Source: Amycolatopsis sp. cg9
Lineage (GTDB): Bacteria; Actinomycetota; Actinomycetes; Mycobacteriales; Pseudonocardiaceae
Reading direction: 5' to 3'
NCBI RefSeq assembly: GCF_041346945.1
Contig: NZ_CP166850.1
Location: forward strand, 7,176,501 to 7,240,500
DNA: 64,000 nucleotides
In this document: positions 50,285 to 59,347 of the stretch, piece by piece
Layout of the letters: each line of letters opens with the position of its first letter
How positions within the stretch are numbered: position 1 is the first letter of the stretch
Made by a program: the position numbers and the translations under genes
The notes under the pieces: generated by a model
Told to the model about the DNA's origin: nothing
The model's database searches: none
Seen by the model: only the letters and a program-made list of their open reading frames with translations

Positions 50285-50754
50285 GCGGGAGGCCGCTGGG
50301 CCTCGGGTGGAGTGCTGCGCCGGGCCGGGTGCGGTGCCCGGAGTCGTGGGCCATCGCGCGCTGGTCGGGCCGGGTGGGCGGAGCGGAGGTTGTGAGGCTG
50401 TGGCGCGGTGGCCGGGGCAAGCGGACTTGCCGGGGAGAGCGGCGGCGGAGGCGCGGGCGCCGCGGGGCCTCGGGTGGAGTGCTGCGCCGGGCCGGGTGCG
50501 GTGGCCGGGGCAAGCGGACTTGCCGGGGAGAGCGTCGGGCGGGGGCCGTGGGCGGCGGCGCGGGCCCCGGGTGGGAGTGCTGCGCCGGGCCGGGTGCGGT
50601 GGCCGGGAAGAGCGCTGGTCGGGCCGGGTGGGCTGACTGAAGTCGTGGGGCCACGGCGCCGTGGCCGGGGGGCCGGCCGCGCCGGTCCGGCTGGTGCTGC
50701 CGAGACCACGGCGCCGTGGGTCCTGGCGGGGCTGAAGCTCCTTCGGCCCCGCGG
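50285..50754. repeat. 470-nt GC-rich non-coding block of interspersed repeats
   Basis: No gene is supported. A unit GGAGTGCTGCGCCGGGCC...GGTGCGGTG occurs three times (about 50308, 50476, 50574). CCGGGGCAAGCGGACTTGCC, containing a GGCAAG-CGGA-CTTGCC hairpin, occurs twice (about 50412 and 50504). GCGCTGGTCGGGCCGGGTGG occurs twice (about 50359 and 50612), and the palindrome CCACGGCGCCGTGG twice (50651 and 50706). The copies are nearly identical, implying recent duplication or gene-conversion. Confidence 0.8.
50728..50750 (-). terminator. Hairpin after the secreted-protein gene
   Basis: GGGGC-t-GAAG pairs with CTTC-g-GCCCC over CTC, a 9-bp stem with one mismatch, 4 nt beyond the stop at 50755 on the minus strand. 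Confidence 0.5.
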
Positions 50755-51153
50755 CTACAGGTGGATGCCGGTGTCGGTCACCGTGTACGTGCCGTCCGCG
50801 TGCAGGAGGATGATCACCCACGGGTTCACGCCCTTGGTCCCGATGTCGGCCGGGCACGAGAACTCGCTCAGGTTGAACGCCTTCCGGGCCGCGCCGTCAG
50901 GGGACTTCGTCACCGACTCCTCGATGCTGCCGACCCAGCTGCACACCGGGTTCAGCACCTGGTGCGTCACCTCCGGGTCTACCGACGTGATCTCCCCGTC
51001 TTCCGCGCACCACGAAACCTCGTACGTGTAGGCCCACGCCCCTTCGACGCCGAGTGTCACCGGTTCCGTCGTCCAGCACGTCTCTCCGGCCGCGGCGGCC
51101 GCGGGGACCGGGACGGCGGTGGACAGTGCCGCCGCGAGAACGAGTGCGAGCAT
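50755..51153 (-). CDS. Small secreted protein of unknown function
   Basis: A 132-residue exported protein. Signal peptide 1-22 (MLALVLAAALSTAVPVPAAAAA). The mature part has four cysteines (ETCWTT, VSWCAED, NPVCSW, FSCPAD), likely two disulfides, and a beta-rich pattern ending YTVTDTGIHL. GAGGGGG 5 nt before the ATG. Divergent from the DUF4394 gene. Confidence 0.65.
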   Translation of the reverse strand: MLALVLAAALSTAVPVPAAAAAGETCWTTEPVTLGVEGAWAYTYEVSWCAEDGEITSVDPEVTHQVLNPVCSWVGSIEESVTKSPDGAARKAFNLSEFSCPADIGTKGVNPWVIILLHADGTYTVTDTGIHL

Positions 51154-51309
51154 GGCTACCCCCTCGATTTCCGTGTCATCCCAATGTGCTGCGCGCCGGC
51201 GGGGGCCGCAAGACGCCGATGCGCCCAGTCCAGCCGGCGTCCAATGCGTGTCCAGTTCGCCCGAATAGCGTCCGGACGGCCACGGAAGCCCACGGAGGGG
51301 AACAGCACG

Positions 51310-52176
51310 ATGAAGGCACGGCTCAAGAAGGGGATCGCCGCCGCGGCCGCGGTCCTGGCGGCCACCACCGCGATCAGCGTCGGCACGGCGGGCGGCAGCG
51401 GTGCGGCGACGGCCGCGGGTCTGCGCGCGTACGGCATCTCGAGCGACGGCACGCTGATGGCCACGTTCACCACCGACCGGCCCCAGGTCCTCGACTGGGT
51501 GCGGGTGGTCACCGGGCTCTCCGGCGACACGGCCCTGATCGGGATCGACTTCCGCGTCCAGAACGGCCTCCTGTACGGGGTCGGCACCAAGGGCGGCATC
51601 TACACCATCACCATGCCGCCGGTGACCGCCGACGTCGTGGTCACGAAGGTCTCCCAGCTCACCGTCCCGCTCTACGGCACCAACTTCGGCGTCGACTTCA
51701 ACCCCGCCGCCGACCGGCTCCGGGTGGTCAGCGACAACGGCCAGAACCTGCGCCACAACCTCAACGACGGCACCACGATCGAGGACACCACCCTCACCAC
51801 CCCGCCGCTGACCGGGCCCGCCCGCGGTGTCACGGCATCGGCGTACACGAACAACGACCTCAACCCCGACAGCGCCACGACGCTGTTCGGCATCAACACG
51901 ACCACGGACCAGGTCGTCATCCAGTCACCCGCCAACAACGGCACGCTGGCCCCGACCGGCGCGCTCACCGTGGACGCGGCGCCCAACGCCGGGTTCGACA
52001 TCTACAGCGACCTGGTCAACGGCAAGGCGGCCGCGGTGACGGCGTTCGCGACGCTGCTTTCGCCGGTCGGCCAGGCGGCCCTGTACAGCGTGAACCTGCT
52101 GAACGGCGAAGCGGCGAACGCCGGGCAGTTCCCGCTGCCCCTGGCCGACCTCGCGATCGCGCTCGACACGAACTGA
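51310..52176 (+). CDS. Secreted DUF4394 protein
   Basis: A 288-residue exported protein. Signal peptide 1-35. The mature part fits DUF4394: AYGISSDGTLMATFTTDRP, GIDFRVQNGLLYGVGTKGGIY, NFGVDFNPAADRLRVVSDNGQNLR, with repeated strand pairs as in a beta-propeller. Function of the family is unknown. GGAGGGG lies 10-11 nt upstream of the ATG. A terminator follows. Confidence 0.85.
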   Translation: MKARLKKGIAAAAAVLAATTAISVGTAGGSGAATAAGLRAYGISSDGTLMATFTTDRPQVLDWVRVVTGLSGDTALIGIDFRVQNGLLYGVGTKGGIYTITMPPVTADVVVTKVSQLTVPLYGTNFGVDFNPAADRLRVVSDNGQNLRHNLNDGTTIEDTTLTTPPLTGPARGVTASAYTNNDLNPDSATTLFGINTTTDQVVIQSPANNGTLAPTGALTVDAAPNAGFDIYSDLVNGKAAAVTAFATLLSPVGQAALYSVNLLNGEAANAGQFPLPLADLAIALDTN

Positions 52177-52183
52177 CCCGCTT

Positions 52184-52220
52184 CGCGTGCCCGCCCCTCG
52201 GTCACGGGGGCGGGCACGCG
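52184..52220. terminator. Strong bidirectional terminator hairpin
   Basis: CGCGTGCCCGCCCC (52184-52197) pairs perfectly with 52207-52220 over a 9-nt loop, between the convergent DUF4394 and hydrolase genes. Confidence 0.7.
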
Positions 52221-52225
52221 ATCGG

Positions 52226-53611
52226 TCACGGCACCGGGGCCGCCTGGGCGCGGGACACGGCTTCGTCGCGGTCGGGCCGCAGCAGCCAGCCCGCCCGCAG
52301 CGCCCGGTCCGCCGCCGCGGTGAACTTCGCGACGTAGGTGGCGTGGTCCGGGTACAGCTGCCGGATCCGCTCCGGTGACAACGGTGTCGTCGTCCCGAGC
52401 AGCAGGCAGGCGCCCGGGACGTTGCCGCCGCTGTTGTTGGGCGCGTAGGCCGCCACCGGCGCGTCGAGGTCGGGGAGCCGGACGCCGCCGAGGGCGTTCT
52501 GGTCACCGTCGCGCACCACGATGAGGTTGAGCAGCAGCGCGATCGGCGGCGCGGCGGGCGGGGCCGCGCCGCCGCGGGCCCAGCGGTCCAGGTGCCCGTA
52601 CGCGGCGTTCTCCGCGTACCGGAAGGTCATGCTGTTGACCGGCCTGTCGCACGTCGTCGGCGCGCCGTCGTTGATGGACCTGTCCCGCGCGTTGGCGGCG
52701 TTGTAGAGGTCGAGCCCGTACCGGTCGGCGTGCGCGGTGCCGGCGACCTCCCAGGTGCGCACCCGCGCGGTGTCCTGGCGGACCGAAGCCGAGGCCACGA
52801 CGTCGGTTTCCGACTGGAGAACGAAGACCGGCACGTCGAGGTCGGTGCGGATGCGGGCCGACAGCGGGCCGACGACGCCGTCGCCGATCGGGGCCGCGAG
52901 CGCGGCGCGGCCGTGGATCAGGATGCCGTCGTAGGCGTGGCGCACCGGCTGGATCGCGTTGGCGTAGGTGGTCAGCCGCAGCGCGGACTGCGAGTGGCCG
53001 GTGGCCAGCACGACCGACGGCGATCGGCCGCCGAGCAGCCGCGGGTCGGTCCGGACGGCTTGCGCGGCCTGGGAAAAGACGTCGTAGGAAAGCGCATCCC
53101 CGCTCAGGTCCACGGTGGCGTACCGGCCGGGGTCGAGGCTCTTGAGCCTGTCGGCGCCCGCCTTCTGCGTGGTCACGCCGACGTAGGCGTAGCCCTCGCG
53201 CGTGAAGTGCTCATAGGACTGCGAGAAGTCGACCGGGATGTCGACGCCGAAGCTGACGTTGAGCCATTCGACCACGACGGTGCCGGTGAAGCGCGCGGGA
53301 TCCGACGGCCGCACCACGACCAGCCGGGTGGTGTACGGGGTGCCGGTGCTCGCGACGCGCGTGGCCCACCGCCCGTCGTCGGTCCACAAGCCCGTCTGGG
53401 CGTAGGTGTCGGCCTGGCCGGACATCAGGTACTCCTCCTCGACGTACCCGCGGGCGGCGAGGTCGAGAACCCCTCGGGCGCCGCTGACCGGCCAGCCCTT
53501 GCCGGCGTTCGCGGGCACGGCCGTCACGGTGGGCGCGGCGGCTCGGGCGGTTCCGGTGAGCACGAGGCACGGCAGGAGCGCGGTCAGCAGGACGAGCAGG
53601 GCTCTGCGCAT
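52226..53611 (-). CDS. Secreted alpha/beta-hydrolase-domain protein
   Basis: A 461-residue exported hydrolase. Signal peptide 1-24 (MRRALLVLLTALLPCLVLTG). The nucleophile elbow is ATGHSQSALRLT (GHSQS, about 215-220), VFVLQSETDVVAS supplies the Asp strand and EVAGTAHADRYG the His. It matches the alpha/beta hydrolase domain-containing group of long bacterial esterases. Two cysteines lie in PTTCDRP and PGACLL. Substrate unknown. Monocistronic and divergent from the sigma gene. Confidence 0.8.
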   Translation of the reverse strand: MRRALLVLLTALLPCLVLTGTARAAAPTVTAVPANAGKGWPVSGARGVLDLAARGYVEEEYLMSGQADTYAQTGLWTDDGRWATRVASTGTPYTTRLVVVRPSDPARFTGTVVVEWLNVSFGVDIPVDFSQSYEHFTREGYAYVGVTTQKAGADRLKSLDPGRYATVDLSGDALSYDVFSQAAQAVRTDPRLLGGRSPSVVLATGHSQSALRLTTYANAIQPVRHAYDGILIHGRAALAAPIGDGVVGPLSARIRTDLDVPVFVLQSETDVVASASVRQDTARVRTWEVAGTAHADRYGLDLYNAANARDRSINDGAPTTCDRPVNSMTFRYAENAAYGHLDRWARGGAAPPAAPPIALLLNLIVVRDGDQNALGGVRLPDLDAPVAAYAPNNSGGNVPGACLLLGTTTPLSPERIRQLYPDHATYVAKFTAAADRALRAGWLLRPDRDEAVSRAQAAPVP

Positions 53612-53932
53612 GGGAATCCTTCCTGGTGGTGACCGGCGGCGGGCGGGCTCCGGCTCCCGCCACCGTCCACATCGGACACAGGCGCGGCGGCCGGGCCGGC
53701 CACCGCCTTCGTCTTCTACTCGCCAGTACGGATCGGGGCAACGACGGGCTCGCCCGCCGGCGTGGATCCCCCGGGGAAAGCTCAGGGAAGTGACAAATCG
53801 AAGGTCCCGGTCACTCGGATCCGGAGAAATCCGGGAAGTTCTTCCGGCGCCGCAACCTTGCGCCGGTGTCACTCGTTGCGCGACTATTCGCGGAACGTTC
53901 TGCACGTGCAAGCGCACGGGCGAGGGGGTGTG
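53612..53932. promoter_or_regulatory. 321-nt divergent region, hydrolase / sigma factor
   Basis: No gene seen. It contains two ATCCGG words 15 nt apart (about 53818 and 53832), the palindrome TGCACGTGCA at 53901-53910, and GAGGGGG at 53922-53928 as ribosome-binding site for the sigma factor. I cannot identify reliable promoter boxes. Confidence 0.35.
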
Positions 53933-55219
53933 GTGACCGAGGTGGCGCCGGCGGTGGCCGGGACGGTGGACGGCCCGAGCGACGCGGCATTGATCGAGGC
54001 GGTACGCGGCGGGGACATCGCCGCGTACGGCCGGTTGTACGACCGGCACCTCGGGGCCGCGCGCCGGGTGGCGGCCGCGATCGCGGCGGACGAGGCCGAG
54101 CGGGACGACCTGATCGCGGAAGGATTCACCCGCGTACTACGGATTCTGCGCTCCGGCGAGGGCCCGGACGAGGATTTCCGGCCGTACCTGCTGACCACCA
54201 TCCGGAACACGATGATCAGCTGGCGGCGGCGCGACTCGGCCGTTTCGCTCGTCGCCGAGGTGCCGGACGTCCTGCCGGGCGGGGCGAGTGACGAGCCGGT
54301 GGGCAGCCGGCTGCACGCCACCGTCGCCGCGGATGCGTTCGCGAGCTTGCCCGAACGGTGGCGAACTGTCCTGTGGCGGACCGAAATCGACGGCGAATCG
54401 CCCGCGCGGATCGCGGCCGACATCGGGATGACGCCGAACGGTGTCGCCGCCCTGGCCTACCGCGCCCGCGAGGGCCTGCGTCAGGCTTACCTGGACCAGC
54501 ACGTCCCGGCCGCGCGGCGGCGGAACTGCAAGGTCGTCTCCGGGCAGCTGGCGCGCTACGTGCGCGACGGGATCGGGGACCACAAGGCCCACCGGATCAC
54601 CGCCCACCTGGACCGCTGCGCGGACTGCCGGGAGCTCGCCGGTGGTCTCCGGCAGCTCAACCAGGAGCTGCCCGCGGCGATCGCGCCGCTCATCCTCGGC
54701 GTGCCGATCGTGTCGCAGTGGTTGTCCGCGACCGGATCGCTCGCTTCGTCCGGCGCCGCGGCGGGCACGGGCACGTCGGCGTTGTCGTGGGCCACGGCGG
54801 CGAAGGTCGCCGCGGCGAGCGCGGCGCTGGTCACGACCGTGACCATCGGCGCGAGCACGTCCGACATCGCACCGCCCGCGGCTCCCGGCGCGGAAGGCAC
54901 GACGGTGCAACCGGTTCCGGGACGGCCCGCGGCGGGCGTACCGGCCGGCGGAGACCCGCGGTCCACGTCCGAGGCGCAGCTCACGTCGGTGCCGCCGGCC
55001 CCGGTGCCGTCCGGGGAAGCGGCGGCCGGCGAGAACCCGGCCGGCACCACCGGGACCACCGGCGCCGGCGGTGCGGCCGCGGACGACAAGCAAGCGGCGA
55101 AAGAGTCGAAGCAAGCCGAGAAAGAGGCGAAGCAGGAATCGAAGTCGGCCGCCAAGGAGTCGAAGCAGGCGGCAAAGGAGTCGAAGAAGGCGGAAAAGAC
55201 GAAGGGGCCCCAGGGCTGA
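53933..55219 (+). CDS. ECF sigma factor fused to zinc-finger anti-sigma-like and membrane tail
   Basis: A 428-residue sigma factor with extension. Sigma2 region DIAAYGRLYDRHLGAARRV (about 30-100), sigma4 RWRTVLWRTEIDGESPARIAA (about 140-195). Then a zinc-finger motif HLDRCADCREL (about 225, HxxxCxxC as in anti-sigma ZAS domains), a hydrophobic helix (TAAKVAAASAALVTTVTIG, about 290-310), a Pro/Gly-rich linker and a Lys/Glu-rich tail of repeated KESKQA words. If the helix spans the membrane the tail is extracytoplasmic. GTG with GAGGGGG upstream. Sigma and anti-sigma functions thus appear to be in one chain. Confidence 0.85.
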   Translation: MTEVAPAVAGTVDGPSDAALIEAVRGGDIAAYGRLYDRHLGAARRVAAAIAADEAERDDLIAEGFTRVLRILRSGEGPDEDFRPYLLTTIRNTMISWRRRDSAVSLVAEVPDVLPGGASDEPVGSRLHATVAADAFASLPERWRTVLWRTEIDGESPARIAADIGMTPNGVAALAYRAREGLRQAYLDQHVPAARRRNCKVVSGQLARYVRDGIGDHKAHRITAHLDRCADCRELAGGLRQLNQELPAAIAPLILGVPIVSQWLSATGSLASSGAAAGTGTSALSWATAAKVAAASAALVTTVTIGASTSDIAPPAAPGAEGTTVQPVPGRPAAGVPAGGDPRSTSEAQLTSVPPAPVPSGEAAAGENPAGTTGTTGAGGAAADDKQAAKESKQAEKEAKQESKSAAKESKQAAKESKKAEKTKGPQG

Positions 55220-55243
55220 CCCGGCCCCCGCGCGGGGGCCGGG
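55220..55243. terminator. 24-nt perfect GC palindrome at convergent junction
   Basis: A fully self-complementary 24-mer (stem CCCGGCCCCC, loop GCGC) begins right after the sigma factor stop and ends 9 nt before the stop of the convergent dehydrogenase. Confidence 0.65.
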
Positions 55244-55252
55244 CCATCCCGC

Positions 55253-57550
55253 TCAGCAGGGCTGGAGCAGCCAGCAGAGCCGGAAGTTCGCCTGGTACGT
55301 CGCCGATGTCGGCGGCGCGACGACGTTCTGCGTCCGCGCCCCGCCGTGCGCCCAGCTGGTGAAGGCGTACTTGAGGTTGAGCGGCGGCAGGTTCTGCGGG
55401 CTGTTCGCGCTGATCGAGTTGGTCGACCCGGCGATCACCGTGCGGGAGAACGGGGTCCGCTGCTGCGTCCCGCCGACGGTGAGCATCGCCTGGCTGGGGC
55501 TGGACGTGAAGTTCAGCGTGACCGTCTTCGGCTGCAGGTCGATCGTCTTGGTCCCGGTGCGGCCGCTCGAGTCCGTCGCGGTCAGCGTCAGCTGCAGGTA
55601 CGACGGGTATTCGTGGTCGGGCGCGACGAACGAGCCCGAGGCCACGCCCGGGAAGTCCTGGACGTTGTGGGTGTGGCAGGTGCCGTTGGCCGCGCAGTGC
55701 CGGATCGCGAGCCGCCAGGACAGCGCCGAGGGCGGCAGCGTGCCGTCCTGGGCGTCGATCGCGCGGCCGGCGAAGGGCACGGTCTGGCCGACCGACCAGG
55801 TGAACGCGCTGTCGGGCGTGTCGATGACCGGCACCGGGTCGAGCCCGGCCGGGTTCCCGACGGTCACCCGGACCGTCGTGACCGCCGTCGCGCCGTGCGA
55901 GTCGGTGACCCGCAGTCCCGCGTCGACCGCCGCCGCGGTGGTGTAGGTCCAGGTGAGCCGCGGCGCCGTGGCGTCGTCGTACGCGCCGTCGGCGTCGAGG
56001 TCCCACGCGTAGGTGAGGGTGTCGCCGGCGTCCGGGTCGGTGGACCCGGTGCCGTCGAACTGGACGGTGAGCGGCGCGGGCCCGTCCGGCGGCGTCGCGG
56101 TCGCCACGGCGACCGGCGGCCGGTTGGTGCCGCCGGGGTAGCCGACGCGGCGGAGTTCGCCGGCGCCGAGCGCGACATAGAAGAGGTCGCCGCCCGGGCC
56201 GGTGAGCACCTGCACGGGCACGTTGGCGCCGGTCACGAACGGCACCAGCCGGCTCGGGCTCGGCTGGCCGCCGGAGGTCTGCATCGCCCAGATGCAGCCG
56301 CGGGAGGAATCGGCGAAGAACAGGGCGCCGGCGTACTCGGCGGGGTAGGTGCTGCCGGACTCGAACGCGATCCCGCTGATCGAGGAGCCGCCGGTCGGGC
56401 ACGGGTCGCTCGCGACGACCTTGGCGTTGTGGTTGTAGGCGTAGAACGGCGCGGTCTGGCCGCCCGCGGTGTACAGCGATTCGCAGCGGTCGAGGTTCGC
56501 GCCGTCGTAGCCGGCCTGCCGGGCGGTGCCTTCGAAGCAGGGCCAGCCGAAGTTCTCGGCCACGCCGTCGCCGACGTTGGCGACGCGGTTGATCTCCTCC
56601 CAGGTGTTCCAGCCGACGTCGCCGGCCCACAGCTCGTTCGTGCCGGGCCGGAACCCGAACCGGAACTGGTTGCGGGAGCCGTAGGCGATGATGCGCCGGG
56701 CGTTGGCGTCGGCGCTGCCCGCGAACGGGTTGCCGGGCAGGCCGGCGCCGGTGTCGGGGTCGATGCGCAGGATCGTGCCGTTGAGCAGCACCGGCTGCCC
56801 GGCCGCCCGGCGCGGGGACTGCGACCGCAGCGCGCCGCCTTCCGCGGCCGGCGGCGAGAGGTTCGTGCCGGCCGGCGACGGCGGGTCGGCGCACGGGTTC
56901 CCGACCTGGCCGTAGTCGGCGAAGTTGAAGCTGGCGCCGTCGCCACCGCCGGCGTACAGGGCGCCGTCCGGGCCGAAGGCCAGCGAGCCGATCGAATGGC
57001 TCGGGTACTGCTGGCACCAGCCGGTGACGAGCGGTTTCTCGCTGACCGCCGTCCCGTCCGGGCCCATGGTCAGCTGCGAGACGCGGCCGGTGACGACGCA
57101 GCCGCGGTCGGTCGCGCCCGGCGGGGTGGGGCAGGTGTCGCCCCAGCGCGGCGCGGTGCCGCCCGGCTCGGCGTCGAGCGTGTAGGAGACGTAGACGTAC
57201 GGCCGGGCGGGGAACGCGGGGTCGACCGCGAGCCCGAGCAGGCCCCGGTCCCAGAAGTCCTGGGTCGGGGTGCGGAGGTCGGCGAACACCGTCGCCGTCG
57301 GGTCGGCGAGCGAGTCGAAGACCTTGACCAGGCCGCTCTTCTCGGCGATGAACACCCGGCCGTCGGGCGCGAACGCCGCGGCGGTCGGCGAGCTCAGCCC
57401 GCCGATGGCGACGGTGTCGGTGAACCCGGCGGGGACGGCGGCGGCCGGTGGCGCGGTGGCCACGGCCAGGCCGATGGCCAGTGGTGCGACGACGCCCAAA
57501 GCCAGTGCGCGTCTTGATCTTCGCGGAAGCGTGAAGCGATGAGAACCCAT
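55253..57550 (-). CDS. Secreted PQQ-type sugar dehydrogenase with PKD domain
   Basis: A 765-residue exported protein. Signal peptide 1-38. A glucose/sorbosone dehydrogenase six-blade propeller (about 45-455) shows LSSPTAAAFAPDGRVFIAEK, RGLLGLAVDP, IAYGSRNQFRFGF, ELWAGDVGWNTWEEI and ENFGWPCFEG. A PKD domain (about 460-555: PAPLTVQFDGTGSTDPDAGD, YAWDLDADG) and two further beta domains follow, the last with C...WLLQPC at the very end. PQQ is the usual cofactor. ATG at 57550 is set by GGAG 6 nt upstream. Confidence 0.88.
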   Translation of the reverse strand: MGSHRFTLPRRSRRALALGVVAPLAIGLAVATAPPAAAVPAGFTDTVAIGGLSSPTAAAFAPDGRVFIAEKSGLVKVFDSLADPTATVFADLRTPTQDFWDRGLLGLAVDPAFPARPYVYVSYTLDAEPGGTAPRWGDTCPTPPGATDRGCVVTGRVSQLTMGPDGTAVSEKPLVTGWCQQYPSHSIGSLAFGPDGALYAGGGDGASFNFADYGQVGNPCADPPSPAGTNLSPPAAEGGALRSQSPRRAAGQPVLLNGTILRIDPDTGAGLPGNPFAGSADANARRIIAYGSRNQFRFGFRPGTNELWAGDVGWNTWEEINRVANVGDGVAENFGWPCFEGTARQAGYDGANLDRCESLYTAGGQTAPFYAYNHNAKVVASDPCPTGGSSISGIAFESGSTYPAEYAGALFFADSSRGCIWAMQTSGGQPSPSRLVPFVTGANVPVQVLTGPGGDLFYVALGAGELRRVGYPGGTNRPPVAVATATPPDGPAPLTVQFDGTGSTDPDAGDTLTYAWDLDADGAYDDATAPRLTWTYTTAAAVDAGLRVTDSHGATAVTTVRVTVGNPAGLDPVPVIDTPDSAFTWSVGQTVPFAGRAIDAQDGTLPPSALSWRLAIRHCAANGTCHTHNVQDFPGVASGSFVAPDHEYPSYLQLTLTATDSSGRTGTKTIDLQPKTVTLNFTSSPSQAMLTVGGTQQRTPFSRTVIAGSTNSISANSPQNLPPLNLKYAFTSWAHGGARTQNVVAPPTSATYQANFRLCWLLQPC

Positions 57551-57730
57551 CACGAACTCCTCGTGCGGCGGGGACCGGACAAACGCGAACGCTGTCCCCT
57601 ATGGCGTGAGGAGTCCGAAAGTTGTTACACCGCTGACAGAAGTGTCCACGAATCGCGCAAACCCCTTGGGGGTGAATAACTCACCGGCGGGTCACGCCCA
57701 CGCGACACGGCCTGCACCCGCGCCGGACCC

Positions 57731-58363
57731 TCATTGGCGGGGACGGGCCAGCCATTCGGCGAGCAGCGCGCGTTCGGCGTCGGTGAGCGGGGCGGCGGGC
57801 GCGGCGTCCGGATCCGGGGCGTCGGTCAGGATCCGGTGGGCCACCGCCTCCCACATGGCGTCGGCGAGGCCGGGGTCGCGGCGCTCCGGGGGTGCGGCCA
57901 GCAGGGCGAGCACCGTCCCGGTTCCGGCGGCGTGGACCAGTTCGGCCGCGCGCGGCTCGGGGACGCGGAGCCGGCCGGCCGCCGCGACGCGGTGGATGCG
58001 GCCGCGCAAGACCGCCAGGCCCGCTTCGGCCGCCGGGGAGACGCGGCCGGGGACGACGAGCAGGCCGAACACCGCCGGGTTGGCGAGCCCGAACCCGATG
58101 TGCGCGTCCCAGCCTGCCCGCAGGTCGGCGACCGGGTCGCCGGTGCCCGCCGTGTCCGACTTGCCGGCGACGTAGCCGGTGAACACGTGCTCGGCGACCG
58201 CGTCGAGCAGCGCGTCCTTGTCCTCGAAGAACCGGTAGAGGGCCGGCGCCTGCAGGCCGGCCGCCTGGGCGACGGCGCGGACGGTCACCGCCGCGGCCCC
58301 CTGCTCCTGGAGCAGCCGCGCGGCCGTCTCGACGATCTTCTCGCGGGCTTCCGTCCGGTTCAT
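57731..58363 (-). CDS. TetR family transcriptional regulator
   Basis: A 210-residue TetR. Helix-turn-helix at about 10-55 (KIVETAARLLQEQGAAAVTV, AVAQAAGLQAPALYRFFEDK) and a divergent ligand domain. Divergent from the quinone-reductase-like SDR; a TAACGACGTTA dyad between them is a likely operator. Probably represses the SDR in response to a small electrophile. Confidence 0.9.
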   Translation of the reverse strand: MNRTEAREKIVETAARLLQEQGAAAVTVRAVAQAAGLQAPALYRFFEDKDALLDAVAEHVFTGYVAGKSDTAGTGDPVADLRAGWDAHIGFGLANPAVFGLLVVPGRVSPAAEAGLAVLRGRIHRVAAAGRLRVPEPRAAELVHAAGTGTVLALLAAPPERRDPGLADAMWEAVAHRILTDAPDPDAAPAAPLTDAERALLAEWLARPRQ

Positions 58364-58412
58364 GGTTCCAATGGTAACGCAATCTGGCTAGCGATGGTGC
58401 TACCGTGGTTAC

Positions 58413-58423
58413 TAACGACGTTA
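58413..58423. promoter_or_regulatory. TetR operator candidate
   Basis: TAACGACGTTA, a perfect 5-bp-arm dyad with one central base, 15 nt upstream of the SDR start and 50 nt upstream of the tetR start. Confidence 0.45.
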
Positions 58424-58438
58424 ACGAAGGGATTCACC

Positions 58439-59314
58439 ATGATCGTCATCACCGGGGGCACCGGCAAGCTGGGCTCGCAGGTCGTCGGCCACCTCCTCGA
58501 CCGGATCCCGGCCACCGAAATCGGCGTGAGCGTCCGCGAGCCCGCTCGCGCGGCGGGCCTCGCCGGCCGGGGCGTCCGCGTGCGCCGCGGGGACTTCGCC
58601 GACCCGGCTTCGCTGGCCGAGGCGTTCGAAGGGGCGGCGCAGGTCCTGGTCGTCTCGACCGACTCGACCGGGGAAACCGCGCTCGCGCACCACGCCGCGG
58701 CGATCGATGCCGCGCGCGAGGCCGGGGTGAAGCGTGTGCTGTACACCAGTCACCAGGCCGCCGCCGGGGAATCGCTCTTCGCGCCGATGCCCGACCACGC
58801 GGCGACCGAGCGCCACCTCGCGGCGTCGGGTGTGCCGTTCACCGCGCTGCGCAACGGTTTCTACGCCGCCACCGTCCCGCTGCTGCTGGGGGCGGCGCTG
58901 CGCACCGGCGAGCTGGTCGCGCCCGCCGACGGTCCGGTGTCCTGGACCGCCCACGCCGACCTCGCCGAGGCGGCGGCGGTCATCCTGGCCGGGGAGGGCC
59001 GGTTCGACGGGCCGACGCCGCCGTTGACCGCACCGGCCACCCTCGACCTCGACGACGTCGCCGGTCTGCTCACCGAGCTCGCCGGCCGGCCGGTCCGGCG
59101 GGTCGTGGCCGAGGACGGCGACTGGGTGGCCGGCTTGACCGGGCACGGCGTTCCCGAAGCGCAGGCGACCCTGCTGCTCGGCATGTTCCACGCCGCGCGC
59201 CGGGGCGAATTCGCCGTCACCGGGCCGGCTCTCGAAGAGCTGCTGGGACGCCCGGCGACGCCGCTGCGCACGGTCCTGGCGGCGGCGGTCGAGCACTATG
59301 AACGGGGTGTATAA
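58439..59314 (+). CDS. QorB-like NAD(P)H:quinone oxidoreductase / NmrA-type SDR
   Basis: A 291-residue atypical SDR. MIVITGGTGKLGSQVVGHLL is the NAD(P) loop; VSVREPARAAGLAGRGVRVRRGDFAD the second strand with Arg for NADP; VKRVLYTSHQA and PFTALRNGFYA are the family landmarks of QorB-like quinone reductases. It is divergent from, and presumably controlled by, the TetR regulator. Its stop codon lies within the PadR operator of the next unit. Confidence 0.85.
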   Translation: MIVITGGTGKLGSQVVGHLLDRIPATEIGVSVREPARAAGLAGRGVRVRRGDFADPASLAEAFEGAAQVLVVSTDSTGETALAHHAAAIDAAREAGVKRVLYTSHQAAAGESLFAPMPDHAATERHLAASGVPFTALRNGFYAATVPLLLGAALRTGELVAPADGPVSWTAHADLAEAAAVILAGEGRFDGPTPPLTAPATLDLDDVAGLLTELAGRPVRRVVAEDGDWVAGLTGHGVPEAQATLLLGMFHAARRGEFAVTGPALEELLGRPATPLRTVLAAAVEHYERGV

Positions 59315-59329
59315 ACCCTGGCTATACAC
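59307..59329 (+). promoter_or_regulatory. PadR-type operator/promoter of the ABC exporter unit
   Basis: GTGTATA (59307-59313) and TATACAC (59323-59329) are perfect inverted repeats over 9 nt, overlapping the upstream stop codon and lying 18 nt before the padR start. The arms contain -10-like TATA sequence. Autoregulation is expected. Confidence 0.6.
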
Positions 59330-59347
59330 ACCGTGTACAGTCGCCGC

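Noticed and set aside
47096..50857. 1253-codon minus-strand frame opposite the SARP regulator
   Set aside because: The SARP gene has complete domain order; the opposite frame has none and runs into the repeat block.
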